In this document: piece by piece, positions 15,823 through 24,067 of the stretch
How the letters are laid out: the number at the start of each line of letters is the position of its first letter
Numbering within the stretch: position 1 is the stretch's first letter
DNA from: Solibacillus sp. FSL W7-1436
Lineage (GTDB): Bacteria; Bacillota; Bacilli; Bacillales_A; Planococcaceae
Direction of reading: 5' to 3'
Length of the DNA: 35,659 nt
Assembly: GCF_038007305.1 (NCBI RefSeq)
Contig: NZ_JBBOWV010000004.1
Location: 1-35,659 of the forward strand
Notes under the pieces: model-generated
The model's database searches: none
Told to the model about the DNA's origin: nothing
The model's input: the letters and a program-made list of their open reading frames with translations, nothing else
Made by a program: the position numbers and the translations under genes

Positions 15823-16137
15823 TTAAATTAATTTGATTGAAAAAGTCGTTAAAAAAAGCCCTTCCGATTCAATAAAAATCGTAGGACCCTTTTCATATGG
15901 AATTTCTCGTTGTTTAAATAAATTTTTAATATTCCGTTCAGCTGCTAAGTTTTTAGCATCGGTATATAACTCCACGCTTACGAGTGTACCCTCTATATAG
16001 GCTTCATTATCGGCGTGAAAGTTTTCCTCTCCTTCATCCAAATAGCAAATGAACGGCGCTTTTTGTTTACTCGTAAAGTGTGAGTAGCGAGTAGGGTAGA
16101 TTGCATTTAACGACTGTGCTAATTCTGGTAATGTCAT
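15823..16137 (-). CDS. Tail terminator/tail completion protein
   Basis: This 104-residue protein, with the pattern APFICYLDEGEENFHADNEAYIEGTLVSVELYT, is typical of the small tail-terminator-like proteins (DUF806 or phage tail-component type) that lie just before the major tail protein. It likely caps the tail tube and joins it to the head connector. Its ATG overlaps the stop of the gp10-like gene (16134-16137), so it is coupled. Confidence 0.8.
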   Translation of the reverse strand: MTLPELAQSLNAIYPTRYSHFTSKQKAPFICYLDEGEENFHADNEAYIEGTLVSVELYTDAKNLAAERNIKNLFKQREIPYEKGPTIFIESEGLFLTTFSIKLI

Positions 16138-16493
16138 TTCCTGATCGCCCCTTCCACACCTTTTACGTATTCATCAATCATTCGTTCTTCAACCGGTTTG
16201 ATGTGTACTCGTGCGCCTACACGACCACCACCAACTTTTGCATGACCCTTTTCAAGCAAATGCGTTAGTTGGTAATCAGTGGCGTTGTGGACGACCCATA
16301 CACCGTCAACCTTTTTAGCTCGCCAACCTTTTGCATAGGAACCGGATAATTCTGGACTTCGTAGCTTAAGTGTTTTTACGCCATCTTTGGCAACTTTTCG
16401 TGCTACCTTCTCCATTTCTTCTCCGACACCATCCGCATATTCGCGAAGCTGTTTGTTGATTTCATCTGCGAGTTGATTAATATTAATAGCCAC
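16134..16493 (-). CDS. HK97 gp10-like head-tail connector protein
   Basis: This basic 119-residue protein has an N-terminal helix (INQLADEINKQLREYADGVGEEMEKVARKVAKDGVKTLK, described by its start) followed by SGSYAKGWRAK and a GHAKVGGGRVGARVHIKP segment, typical of the HK97-gp10_like family. These proteins act at the head-tail joint or as tail completion factors. It overlaps neighbours at both ends (11 bp and 4 bp), as usual in this operon. Confidence 0.87.
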   Translation of the reverse strand: MAININQLADEINKQLREYADGVGEEMEKVARKVAKDGVKTLKLRSPELSGSYAKGWRAKKVDGVWVVHNATDYQLTHLLEKGHAKVGGGRVGARVHIKPVEERMIDEYVKGVEGAIRK

Positions 16494-16788
16494 CGACTCT
16501 CACCTCGCTATATAGCTCTATATTTTCACCGTTTTCATACGTCCGATAAACTGAATACGTTTTACCTTCATGAACAAGTTCGCTTTCGCCATTAAATTCA
16601 CTTAATCGAATTTCAAATTGGTATTGTGGCTTCAATCCACCTTGACCACCGTTGAAAAATTCCGTTTGTGATACGCTGCGCTTGTTTGCGAATACTTGTC
16701 TTTCATAAGGCGTTTTAACTTCTTGCATCATTTCATCAAGCTCAATGGAATATCCGACTAGTTGAATCACATCTTTAAACATTGACAT
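16483..16788 (-). CDS. Head closure/head-tail joining protein
   Basis: A protein of about 101 residues (MSMFKDVIQLVGYSIELDEMMQEVKTPYERQVFANKRSVSQ..., shortened here) with the ERQVFANKRSVSQTEFFNGG pattern typical of the phage head-tail joining (head closure) family. The ATG at 16788 is preceded by GGTG; a GTG at 16797 in the same frame is an alternative. It follows the gp6-like connector and overlaps it. It seals the connector and accepts the tail. Confidence 0.85.
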   Translation of the reverse strand: MSMFKDVIQLVGYSIELDEMMQEVKTPYERQVFANKRSVSQTEFFNGGQGGLKPQYQFEIRLSEFNGESELVHEGKTYSVYRTYENGENIELYSEVRVGGY

Positions 16789-17044
16789 GGTAAACACCGC
16801 ACAATGCTAAGTGAATTTTAAGTGACGTATAGCCGCGCAAATACTTTTCGCTGTCGTCATTAGATAGTCCAAAATGAGCTTTTGCGTATAACGTAATGGC
16901 TCGTAGAATCAGCGGATCAGCATCACTAATAACTTGTACACCACTGATCGATAAATCCATCATAGCCGCATCGATTAAATCTTGAATCTCCATGTCTAAC
17001 GCATCATGGGTAATCCGTAATGCTTGTTTAATCTTTGGAAGCAT
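16775..17044 (-). CDS. Head-tail connector, gp6-like
   Basis: The 89-residue helical protein begins MLPKIKQALRITHDALDMEI and has DLIDAAMMDLSISGV and AITLYAKAHFGLSNDDSEKY, the standard pattern of the phage gp6-like head-tail connector family. It forms a ring under the portal. Its start lies 17 bp inside the upstream small gene, and its end overlaps the head closure gene. Very likely essential for virion assembly. Confidence 0.9.
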   Translation of the reverse strand: MLPKIKQALRITHDALDMEIQDLIDAAMMDLSISGVQVISDADPLILRAITLYAKAHFGLSNDDSEKYLRGYTSLKIHLALCGVYHVNV

Positions 17045-17225
17045 CTTTCGTCACCGCCTTCTTTGCGGTAGGTTTTAACGTTTCAGTATCTTTATGCTTA
17101 CGAATGAAACCCATATCATGCAATTCATTTACACGTTTATAATCTTCACTCGTATAAAAAGAACCGGGCAGCTTGTACTCACCCGATTCCTCGATAATGA
17201 AAGGCACTAAGACTGAATGTCGCAT
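17028..17225 (-). CDS. Small protein between capsid and connector genes
   Basis: This 65-residue protein was not firmly recognised. The first 50 residues (VLVPFIIEESGEYKLPGSFY, then YKRVNELHDMGFIRKH) form a small alpha/beta pattern often found in this position in HK97-like Gram-positive phages, and the C-terminus is Lys-rich. The ATG has GGAGGGATAACAC upstream. It may be a head fibre or a connector accessory protein; no function can be assigned. Confidence 0.75.
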   Translation of the reverse strand: MRHSVLVPFIIEESGEYKLPGSFYTSEDYKRVNELHDMGFIRKHKDTETLKPTAKKAVTKDASKD

Positions 17226-17247
17226 GTGTTATCCCTCCTTTATTGTA

Positions 17248-18441
17248 TTAAACGCCTGGTGTTAAGATAGAGAATGCTTTTTCGTGTGTAACTGTACCAT
17301 CCACAACTGTGTAAGCAGAAAATCCAGTTTTACGAGCTTTAATGTCACGATCCGATTCAACACGTACTGGCTGATTCGTATTCATTGTGTAGCCTTTTGC
17401 GTTACCGATGATATACGTACCTTCTGGAATTGCGCTATCCGCTTCAACCACTAATCCGAACGCACGACCTACGCCGCTTGCTGTTACGTCTGGGATGAAG
17501 TATGGACGGTCGCTACCATCTAACATGTTGGCTAAACCATTCCAAATTGTTGATGCAGAAGCATAAATTTTCGCACTTGCAGCATGACGAGAACCAAGTT
17601 TTGCAATTGCAGCTGTCACATTTGCATATGATAATGCGCCTGTTGTGTAAGAAGTGTGTTGTGAAGTAACGTCAGCCATTGCCGTTAATACGCCTTCCAT
17701 TTCACGAACGCCACCGTCACCATTGATTACTTGACGGCCTAATTCAACACCTAAGCGGTCAACGATTTCGTCTTTAAGGTATGCAAGGAATGCCGGAACA
17801 GCCATTGCTTCAAGTTTGAATGAAACTTCAATGTACTTAGCAACTTCCTTACCGCCTAATTGAATTTCAACGAATGTGTTTTTCTCTACTTCTAGTTCTT
17901 CCGATTCGATGTAACCTTTCGCATCACCGGCAGTGATCGCAGTATGTTTCGGAATAGATACTAAACCTTGAATATTTAATTTACGAACATCGCGTAAAAA
18001 CGGATTTTGAGATTCCATTTCGTTGATGATGTCGCCTAATACCGTTTGTGGAATGAAGATTCCAGAGTTTGATGTATCATGGTTGTTTAATTCAAGTAAC
18101 ACGTTGTTTTCTTCTTGTGTTAATTCTTGTCCCATGATCGTTTTAGCAAAAGCATTTTCGTATAGTTTTTCGCTAGTCATTGCGTTAACAGGTTTTAAGT
18201 TCGCCAATTCGTTCACCTCATTTGGTTTTTCTGATAGGTTTGATAAATCTGCAATTTTAGCATTATCTTGTAACGCTTGTAAGTTTGCCTGTGCTAATTT
18301 AGCAGCTTCAATTTTGTTATCCAGCTCTTTTACTTCTGCTTCAATAGCGTTAAACTCTTCAAGTTTACCCTCTGCCACCAAAGTTTCAGCTTGGTTCATT
18401 AATTCAGTACGTTTGTTTAATAATTCTTTAATTTTATCCAT
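17248..18441 (-). CDS. Major capsid protein, HK97 fold
   Basis: From ATG 18441 (GGAGG 9 bp upstream, inside the end of the protease gene) the protein has 397 residues. The first ~65 residues are a charged coiled coil, like the HK97 delta/scaffold domain that is removed by the prohead protease. The shell domain follows, with NHDTSNSGIFIPQTV, NGDGGVREMEGVL and a C-terminal DRDIKARKTGFSAYTVVDG segment typical of the HK97 family. An upstream in-frame TTG at 18456 would lie over the ribosome site and is rejected. The gene is directly after the ClpP-like protease, which supports processing of the N-terminus. Confidence 0.95.
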   Translation of the reverse strand: MDKIKELLNKRTELMNQAETLVAEGKLEEFNAIEAEVKELDNKIEAAKLAQANLQALQDNAKIADLSNLSEKPNEVNELANLKPVNAMTSEKLYENAFAKTIMGQELTQEENNVLLELNNHDTSNSGIFIPQTVLGDIINEMESQNPFLRDVRKLNIQGLVSIPKHTAITAGDAKGYIESEELEVEKNTFVEIQLGGKEVAKYIEVSFKLEAMAVPAFLAYLKDEIVDRLGVELGRQVINGDGGVREMEGVLTAMADVTSQHTSYTTGALSYANVTAAIAKLGSRHAASAKIYASASTIWNGLANMLDGSDRPYFIPDVTASGVGRAFGLVVEADSAIPEGTYIIGNAKGYTMNTNQPVRVESDRDIKARKTGFSAYTVVDGTVTHEKAFSILTPGV

Positions 18442-19141
18442 TGTGAATACCTCCAAGTTTAAGTAATTTAAGTCGTGCTTGTAACTGATCCTTGCCTTCC
18501 GCAGTTGTTGCAGAAGAAGGCTTATCCTGGTCCATCATTTCGAGGATTTTATTAATAACGTCCTCGTTTAACATGACCGAACCACCATTTGCAACCAATG
18601 TATTTTCCGGTTTTGCATCTTCAAACATTACTTCATCAGCAAAACCATTCTCTACGGCTGATTGTGCATTGAACCATGTTTCAGCATCCATTAAAGACTT
18701 CAATTCATCATCAGTTTTATTTGTTCGCTGTTTATAAGCGTTCGCAATTGACTGATTAGCGGATTTTAAAACCTCTGCTGTATGCTCAAACGTTCGATAG
18801 TCGCCACCCACTGCCGTTGATACGTTGTGAATCATCATTTGTGCGGTAGGTGAGATTAATACTTTATCGCCGGCCATTGCGATTACAGATGCAGCACTTG
18901 CCGCAATCCCCACAATTTTTACAGTGACGTTGCCGCTGTATTCCTTTAATGCTGTGAAGATTTCACTGCCCGCGAATACGTCACCACCGCCGGAATTGAT
19001 CGAAATTTCAACGTCTTTCCCATCAATGGGTAATGCACCGATAACTTTTGACGGGCTTGTTGCTTCTAATCCGATCCAATCATAGATGCGTTGCAAGTTG
19101 TCACTAATAATCGTGCCGTTTACTTTGATTTTTTTAGTCAT
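18434..19141 (-). CDS. ClpP-like prohead maturation protease
   Basis: The 235-residue protein has a ClpP/crotonase-like fold: INSGGGDVFAGSEIFTAL, the nucleophile segment GIAASAAS with Ser at about 82, and MMIHNVS with His at about 105. A C-terminal tail of about 50 residues is rich in charged residues. In HK97-type phages this enzyme cuts the capsid scaffold region during head maturation. It overlaps the portal gene by 1 bp (TAATG) and the capsid gene by 8 bp. The catalytic Asp was not assigned by eye. Confidence 0.93.
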   Translation of the reverse strand: MTKKIKVNGTIISDNLQRIYDWIGLEATSPSKVIGALPIDGKDVEISINSGGGDVFAGSEIFTALKEYSGNVTVKIVGIAASAASVIAMAGDKVLISPTAQMMIHNVSTAVGGDYRTFEHTAEVLKSANQSIANAYKQRTNKTDDELKSLMDAETWFNAQSAVENGFADEVMFEDAKPENTLVANGGSVMLNEDVINKILEMMDQDKPSSATTAEGKDQLQARLKLLKLGGIHNG

Positions 19142-20301
19142 TATTTTGTCTCACCTCCTTCGATGGCAGCCGTGTCCAATCGTCTAACGAATGTATCGCC
19201 ATCCGGTGCCGGTGCGTAGCTTAGAATCTCACGTACTTCGTTTGGTGACATAATGCCACGGTCAACGAATTGAACAAGTTGCAATTTAGTCGCCATACTC
19301 GCAAATGAAAGGTTGTTAGATTCAAATACAATTTTGTTTCCGAATGCTCTTTCTTTACGCGAGAACAATTTTCGACTAAATAGAGTGGATAATTGCACAA
19401 TATCCGGCTCAATTGCGGATTCGTAATAGGCAATCCAGTCATCTTCCGAGTAAGTAGAAGTAATGATTTTTTCATTCGTATTGAAATAGGCATATACACG
19501 TTTTGTAGTAACATCCATTTGCTTTTCATTCGGCACATAGTCTTTTGGATCAACCTGTGTGGCTTCCATTTTCGAATCGGTTGCAGCAGCGCCCACAGAT
19601 TCAGATTCACTCGATAAGAAGTCATTCACGAATTGCGTTGTTTGTTTCTTAATATCTTCTGGTCTTAATGTCTGATTGAATTTCAGTAACCACCGGATAA
19701 TATTTGAGTTTTTAATGGCTTTTACAATACCTTGATCGGTTGTGTTCACAATTTCCATTAAAGGTGTGAGTGCTTCATGGTTACTGTCGCCAAATAGCTC
19801 ATTGTCATTGTAATCTTTGCCGAGATGGATAACATCGGTATGTTTGAATGTTACGGTGTTCCCATTACGCAGCATAAAACGGTAATATAAAAAGCCCTCA
19901 CGATTCGTCAGGACTTCAACATTGGTTGTATTAATCGGATAGAGCGCAACCGGATAGTCATATTCATTCCGTTCAATAAAGATGAATGCGTTGTTGTTTA
20001 ATTCAAGCTGTGTAATGGTACGTTCTAATAATTGTTGCATCGTCATATGTGGATTTGGTTCTTCCAGTAAAAAGCGCATATACGCTTCTGGATTCACTTT
20101 CAATCCATTCACATCACGCCGAATATGCTTCGCAACCGTTTTACCAATTGCACGTACTTTCGGACGAATGGCACTTCTTACAATGTCGCTTCTGTAAATG
20201 TTTCCATTCCACGCATAAAAGCCGCTCCCTCTGTCCTCAATCATTTTGTATGACTGTGTAGTGGTAACGGCTTGGTTTTTAGTTCTGCTGAAAATTCCCA
20301 T
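19141..20301 (-). CDS. Portal protein, HK97 family
   Basis: The 386-residue protein begins MGIFSRTKNQAV and has YRSDIVRSAIRPKVRAIG, ELNNNAFIFIERNEYDYPVALYPI, HTDVIHLG and a C-terminal MSPNEVREILSYAPAPDGD, all typical of the phage portal (HK97/SPP1-like) family. Twelve copies form the channel for DNA packaging and exit. It sits between TerL and the protease in the standard order, with GGTGGTGAG as ribosome site. Confidence 0.95.
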   Translation of the reverse strand: MGIFSRTKNQAVTTTQSYKMIEDRGSGFYAWNGNIYRSDIVRSAIRPKVRAIGKTVAKHIRRDVNGLKVNPEAYMRFLLEEPNPHMTMQQLLERTITQLELNNNAFIFIERNEYDYPVALYPINTTNVEVLTNREGFLYYRFMLRNGNTVTFKHTDVIHLGKDYNDNELFGDSNHEALTPLMEIVNTTDQGIVKAIKNSNIIRWLLKFNQTLRPEDIKKQTTQFVNDFLSSESESVGAAATDSKMEATQVDPKDYVPNEKQMDVTTKRVYAYFNTNEKIITSTYSEDDWIAYYESAIEPDIVQLSTLFSRKLFSRKERAFGNKIVFESNNLSFASMATKLQLVQFVDRGIMSPNEVREILSYAPAPDGDTFVRRLDTAAIEGGETK

Positions 20302-20322
20302 GTTTTTATTCTCACCACCTTT

Positions 20323-22011
20323 TTATATGATGTTTAGGTATTCAACCTGTTTGTCATTCAATACGACATACGCATCAAGCATGGCTGCCAACCCGTCAAT
20401 ACGTTTTCGCTGATTTGAACCTTTAACCGGCTGAATTGTATTGTTTCGCTCATCCATGTGGATAGATGTATTCATTAAGCACCATTTCGTGATTGGGTTA
20501 TTGTCATATACAACCATATCGCGTTCTAATTCGGCTTTTAACAGCTTCATAGGGCTTGATAATGTTTGTTTACCTTGTGCAATTGGTATCATTACATCTT
20601 TACCGAATGTATCTGACATTTCCTCAACCCAATAAGTAGCTGACCATCTATCATAACCAACCCACGGAATATAAATATCGTGGTCTTGCATCAATTCTAC
20701 AAACCACTCTGTCACATATTTATGATGTACTTTGTTTCCTGGCGTTGTTCGTAGCAATCCTTTGTCTCGCCATAAATCGTATGGAATCTTATCTTCAACG
20801 GATCGTTTTTCCAGTAAATCTTCCGGCAGCCAATACATATGTTTGACATAAATTTTCGCATCGCCTGGCAACATGAACATAATACAAGCTGCTGTTAAAT
20901 CGACTGTTTCCGATAAATCCGCGCCGCCGATTGCGTAACGTGGTTTAAGCTGTGATAAGTCGAATGTTTCGGTATTGTTAGCTTCTTCAAATGTCAGCCA
21001 TGCTTCTGTGGAAGTCTCGCGCACGTTGAAGTCTTTTGTAAGCAAGTTCTTAACCAACATCGAATTAGCTTTTGCCTTGTTCACCTTTGTTTCTAATTGA
21101 TCCAACTTTTTAATTGTTCCAAGCCCCGGATTTGCTTTTATCCAGTTTGTCGGAACCATCCATTCATTACGATTGTCTAATTCATAAATAATAGGAAGAA
21201 ATCTATCATCTTTGTAACCGTCTGGATCATCTAAACCATTCAGCAACATTTCAGCTTCTTCATACTTCATATCATAAACAGCTTCGCGAATTGTACCGGC
21301 TGTTGTAATCATAAAAATCATGGCTTGTTCGCGTGAGCTTGTACCATCCACAATAACATCGTATAAATTCTTATCTTTCCAAGCGTGAATTTCGTCCATC
21401 ATTGCACCATGCACGTTCAACCCGTCAAGCGTTTCAGAATCGCTCCCAAGCGGTTTAAATGTGCTGTCGTTGAAGTCGGCACGCAACTCGCTTACAAGTG
21501 GTTTAATACGCTTTCTAAGTGCCGGAGATTTCGTTACCATTCGCTTGGCATCCGTCCACACTAATTTAGCCTGGTCCTTTTTCGTAGCAACTGCGTAAAT
21601 TTCCGCGCCTGGTTCACCGTCTGCAACTTGCAGATACAACCCAATGCCTGATGCAATAGTTGATTTGCCGTTTTTACGTGCGACAACTAGCAAGATTTCT
21701 CGGTATTTACGTGTGCCATCTATTTTATGAACGAAGCCGAACGAAGCAGCGATAAACGCTTTTTGCCACAATTCCAATTCGATGTTTTTACCGCCGAATG
21801 TACCTTTACTATGCTTGCAGAAGTTTTCAATGAACTCAATAGCATGATTGGCTCGTTTGGCGTTGTATTCATATTCACTATCAACATTGGACATTTCATC
21901 TACTAAGTATTTGTAAATTCTCGTTACTTTTTGAGATGTGACAATAACGCCACTATCAATTTTTGAGTAATATTCGATAATTGGATTATAATTTAATGGA
22001 TATTTAATCAC
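20323..22011 (-). CDS. Terminase large subunit
   Basis: The 562-residue protein has a Walker A ATPase motif VVARKNGKST (109-118), Walker B AMMDE (203-207) and a C-terminal nuclease domain whose first acidic residue is in GGADLSETVD (about 350-360), with YDRWSATYWVEEM further on. It drives packaging and cuts concatemers. The GTG start overlaps TerS by 8 bp. HNH, TerS, TerL, portal, protease and capsid in this order are the hallmark of HK97-like cos phages, suggesting cohesive-end packaging (established association, inferred here). Confidence 0.96.
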   Translation of the reverse strand: MIKYPLNYNPIIEYYSKIDSGVIVTSQKVTRIYKYLVDEMSNVDSEYEYNAKRANHAIEFIENFCKHSKGTFGGKNIELELWQKAFIAASFGFVHKIDGTRKYREILLVVARKNGKSTIASGIGLYLQVADGEPGAEIYAVATKKDQAKLVWTDAKRMVTKSPALRKRIKPLVSELRADFNDSTFKPLGSDSETLDGLNVHGAMMDEIHAWKDKNLYDVIVDGTSSREQAMIFMITTAGTIREAVYDMKYEEAEMLLNGLDDPDGYKDDRFLPIIYELDNRNEWMVPTNWIKANPGLGTIKKLDQLETKVNKAKANSMLVKNLLTKDFNVRETSTEAWLTFEEANNTETFDLSQLKPRYAIGGADLSETVDLTAACIMFMLPGDAKIYVKHMYWLPEDLLEKRSVEDKIPYDLWRDKGLLRTTPGNKVHHKYVTEWFVELMQDHDIYIPWVGYDRWSATYWVEEMSDTFGKDVMIPIAQGKQTLSSPMKLLKAELERDMVVYDNNPITKWCLMNTSIHMDERNNTIQPVKGSNQRKRIDGLAAMLDAYVVLNDKQVEYLNII

Positions 22012-22372
22012 GTTCTATCACAAAGCTTTCAAAGCCATCATCGTTTTCTGATTTAGGCAGTTCTTTCGGTAAAGCATCCAGTAAAATTTTAACTTGTGAT
22101 TGATAACTTTTTTCTAATGTGGAGTAAGCTTGGAAAACAGAAGAAACTTTTCGCCCGGATTGGTTTGCACCGTTCTGATATTCTTCAATTACGCCTTCAT
22201 CCTGGAGAACTATATGTAATTCTTCCAGTTGTACCGCTTTGAAGGCTGCATCTTCCACAGTATTCTTAACAATCTTCTTTTTGCTCGGTGTTAATTCTGC
22301 TAAAGCTCGCCATAATTCTTCTTCCTTTTGCTTTCTTCGCTCATCTATTGTTAAATCATTATTAATCGCCAT
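22004..22372 (-). CDS. Terminase small subunit (P27-like)
   Basis: This acidic 122-residue helical protein (PSKKKIVKNTVEDAAFKAVQLEELHIVLQDEGVIEEYQNG, described by its start) matches the P27-like small terminase type: a helical core with LQDEGVIEEYQNGANQSGRK and QAYSTLEKSYQSQ. It recognises the packaging site and delivers it to TerL. Its stop overlaps TerL by 8 bp. The binding site is probably in or near 22942-23188. Confidence 0.9.
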   Translation of the reverse strand: MAINNDLTIDERRKQKEEELWRALAELTPSKKKIVKNTVEDAAFKAVQLEELHIVLQDEGVIEEYQNGANQSGRKVSSVFQAYSTLEKSYQSQVKILLDALPKELPKSENDDGFESFVIERD

Positions 22373-22450
22373 AAAATCACCTTCCTTTTAACTACACCCC
22401 TCACGCGAAATGACCTGTGTATTTTTTGAAGCTGCCTCTCCGGTCCATTT

Positions 22451-22783
22451 TTACTCAAAAAAATTGCTTTTGAAGGGGGGCTTTGGTACTAGCTCCCCGA
22501 ACTGATTAAATGTAAATCCTTCTCTGATTGCTGAATACTTTCGGAATGTTTTGGTGTTGTGACATTCGAGACACAGATATTGTAGGTTGGAATGATTCAG
22601 TGTGATTTCTGGATCGTTGATGTTGACGGAATTAATTTCTTGTTTATGGTCAACGATATACCCCATTGCATCATGACAATGTTCACACAATCCGCCAGGG
22701 ACAGTAGCAATGTAAGAAGCTCGACACTTGCGCCATGCTGTTGATTTGTAGAATCGTTTTGCTTCGAGTGTATGCTCTTTCAT
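22451..22783 (-). CDS. HNH endonuclease of the packaging cassette
   Basis: The 110-residue protein has Cys pairs in CEHC (about 33-36) and CLEC (about 71-74) around an HNH core (DHKQEIN... then NHSNLQYLCLECHN), typical of the small phage HNH nucleases next to TerS. In HK97-like phages these act with terminase in cos cleavage. The ATG overlaps the stop of the small upstream gene as ATGA. A 78-bp gap separates it from TerS. Confidence 0.92.
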   Translation of the reverse strand: MKEHTLEAKRFYKSTAWRKCRASYIATVPGGLCEHCHDAMGYIVDHKQEINSVNINDPEITLNHSNLQYLCLECHNTKTFRKYSAIREGFTFNQFGELVPKPPFKSNFFE

Positions 22784-22941
22784 TTACGCTTCACCTTCCC
22801 ATTCACACGCTTATGAATCTGCCTGTTACATCCCATTAATTCTTTCAGCTCACGTTCAGATAACTTCTCTTTAACCTTCGGACGATGAACAGCATTCAAT
22901 TTATCTCGCGTATCATCGTCAAGTAAATCATAAATAGTCAA
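22780..22941 (-). CDS. Small basic protein before the HNH gene
   Basis: A 53-codon gene too short for ordinary ORF cut-offs: TTG at 22941, with GGCGGTGAG about 5 bp upstream, ends in TGA overlapping the HNH start (ATGA). The product begins MTIYDLLDDDTRDKLNAVHR and is Lys/Arg-rich (ELKELMGCNRQIHKRVNGK), with a predicted helix-turn-helix-like pair of short helices. No family was recognised. As first gene of the late packaging operon it may be a DNA-binding packaging or regulatory accessory protein. Confidence 0.65.
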   Translation of the reverse strand: MTIYDLLDDDTRDKLNAVHRPKVKEKLSERELKELMGCNRQIHKRVNGKVKRK

Positions 22942-23188
22942 TGTTGCTCACCGCCTTTCAAGCACAATAAAAAGCCGTACCGCAATTGGCACGACTTAAT
23001 GTGTTATGTAATTCCCTGCTGTTTCCGCAACAGGGAAGTGTGTAATTATATATTCGTGAAAAGAACCATTTGTACATACTTGTACTCTCTCATGATATAT
23101 CATTATTTCAATACTTAACATTGGTTTAATATAAGGTAAAGTTATATTAAGGAATCAATGTACTTACTACATAATTTATTCGGATTGT
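22942..23188. other. Noncoding early/late boundary; possible late promoter and cos region
   Basis: There is no gene in 247 bp. Besides the two hairpins at 22966-23037, the region has a perfect 12-bp palindrome ATGATATATCAT (23092-23103), the inverted pair TGTAC/GTACA-like at 23071-23085 and several A+T-rich tracts such as TATATAAT-like -10 candidates on the minus strand, none with a convincing -35. Position before HNH/TerS makes it the best candidate for cos, for the TerS binding site and for a promoter activated by the late regulator at 23527-23925. Confidence 0.4.
22966..22997 (-). terminator. Terminator before the packaging genes
   Basis: On the minus strand AAGTCGTGCC pairs imperfectly with GGTACGGCTT (22972-22997) around a 6-base loop, and TTTTTATT follows. 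It lies directly before the late packaging operon and should limit read-through from the early genes. A second hairpin, TTCCCTG with CAGGGAA (23012-23037, 12-base loop), lies just upstream of it in the transcript and has no U-run. Confidence 0.65.
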
Positions 23189-23479
23189 TTAGTAGCTATC
23201 TCGCCATCTAAAAGATGCTACAGAAATTTGTAATTGACTTTCCCACACTGGACACTCGATTTTCCGTAGCGTAAATCCAGCCGTCCCCTCATCGTAGTAA
23301 TTTTCGATAGCTTTAATAACCTTCTTCACTACTTTTTCGTGCGTTTCAACTTCATAGGCATCAAGAGTTTTAAAGTAATACACTAATCCGCTATACCCTT
23401 CTAATAATTGAGCTGGCACTTCACCAAAATAGACCTCAACACCTTCTATAACTTCTTTTTGTTCGTTTTGAATTTTCAT
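23189..23479 (-). CDS. Small early protein, unknown function
   Basis: This 96-residue protein was not recognised. The second ATG of the run (23479) is favoured because AAAGGAG lies 8 bp upstream; an in-frame TTG at 23503 would put the ribosome site inside the gene. The sequence is acidic and mixed alpha/beta (GVEVYFGEVPAQLLEGYSG, then VVKKVIKAIENYYDEG and a C-terminal LQISVASFRWRDSY). No membrane helix, Cys cluster or HTH is visible. It follows the late regulator in the same transcript and is the last gene before the noncoding boundary. Confidence 0.7.
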   Translation of the reverse strand: MKIQNEQKEVIEGVEVYFGEVPAQLLEGYSGLVYYFKTLDAYEVETHEKVVKKVIKAIENYYDEGTAGFTLRKIECPVWESQLQISVASFRWRDSY

Positions 23480-23526
23480 TTTCATTTCTCCTTTACTGTA
23501 CAATTTGGTTCAATTGCGTACTAACT

Positions 23527-23925
23527 TTAAATCACATAACGCTCCGCAAACGATACCATGCGTTTGATTTGTGAATGTTTGTTGTAAATGTATTGCGCAC
23601 TGTAATTTAAGTCCTCGGCAATCTTTTCAAGCGTCATGCCTTCAATGTATTTCTTATAGATAATTTGGTTTTCAAGTCCACCGAATGATGAGATAAGATT
23701 CTTCATGTCTTGCAGATCATTTACTTTGTGAGCTAATTCATATTCGATAGCAGCAATCCGTTCTTCAAGTTTGGCACCATCTGATTCAGCGGTTAATTTA
23801 TATTTAGCTAAATCGCCATTAACCCATCGTTCTAATTCATTTCGAGAGCGTTCAAGATTCATTTCTAAATAGGCAATGCCTTGTTCAAGTTCCTGGTAAT
23901 CTTTTAACCATTGAAATTTACTCAT
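23527..23925 (-). CDS. Late transcription regulator with sigma region-4-like HTH (ArpU/RinA-like)
   Basis: This 132-residue protein has an N-terminal coiled coil (about 1-75) and a C-terminal helix-turn-helix (about 85-125: QIIYKKYIEGMTLEKIAEDL then SAQYIYNKHSQIKRM), like sigma-70 region 4. Proteins of this form placed just before the packaging genes in Gram-positive phages activate late transcription (ArpU, RinA and DUF1492-type groups). A strong promoter with a dyad in its spacer lies upstream, and TGGAGGG is the ribosome site. The exact family is uncertain; late control is inferred with good support from form and position. Confidence 0.75.
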   Translation of the reverse strand: MSKFQWLKDYQELEQGIAYLEMNLERSRNELERWVNGDLAKYKLTAESDGAKLEERIAAIEYELAHKVNDLQDMKNLISSFGGLENQIIYKKYIEGMTLEKIAEDLNYSAQYIYNKHSQIKRMVSFAERYVI

Positions 23926-23950
23926 GATGTTCTGCCCTCCACAATCTATT

Positions 23951-23979
23951 AATATATGCCTGTGACCTCACACAGTCAA
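23951..23979 (-). promoter_or_regulatory. Promoter of the late regulator gene
   Basis: On the minus strand TTGACT (23979-23974), a 17-bp spacer and TATATT (23956-23951) form a near-consensus sigma-A promoter about 25 bp before the gene's start. The spacer holds the dyad TGTGAGGTCACA (23961-23972), placed to let a regulator block or assist RNA polymerase. A dyad-binding protein was not identified. Confidence 0.7.
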
Positions 23980-24067
23980 TTCTAAGACGTTATAACTCAA
24001 CTTTGGTGTATTTGGTAGGTAATGAATTAAAACGCCTAGAATCACGCTTAAATGAGGTTAAATAATA

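Noticed and set aside
19888-19912. Terminator-like hairpin with a U-run inside the portal gene.
   Set aside because: The stem has only two 3-bp parts with a central mismatch; termination inside an essential gene is unlikely.
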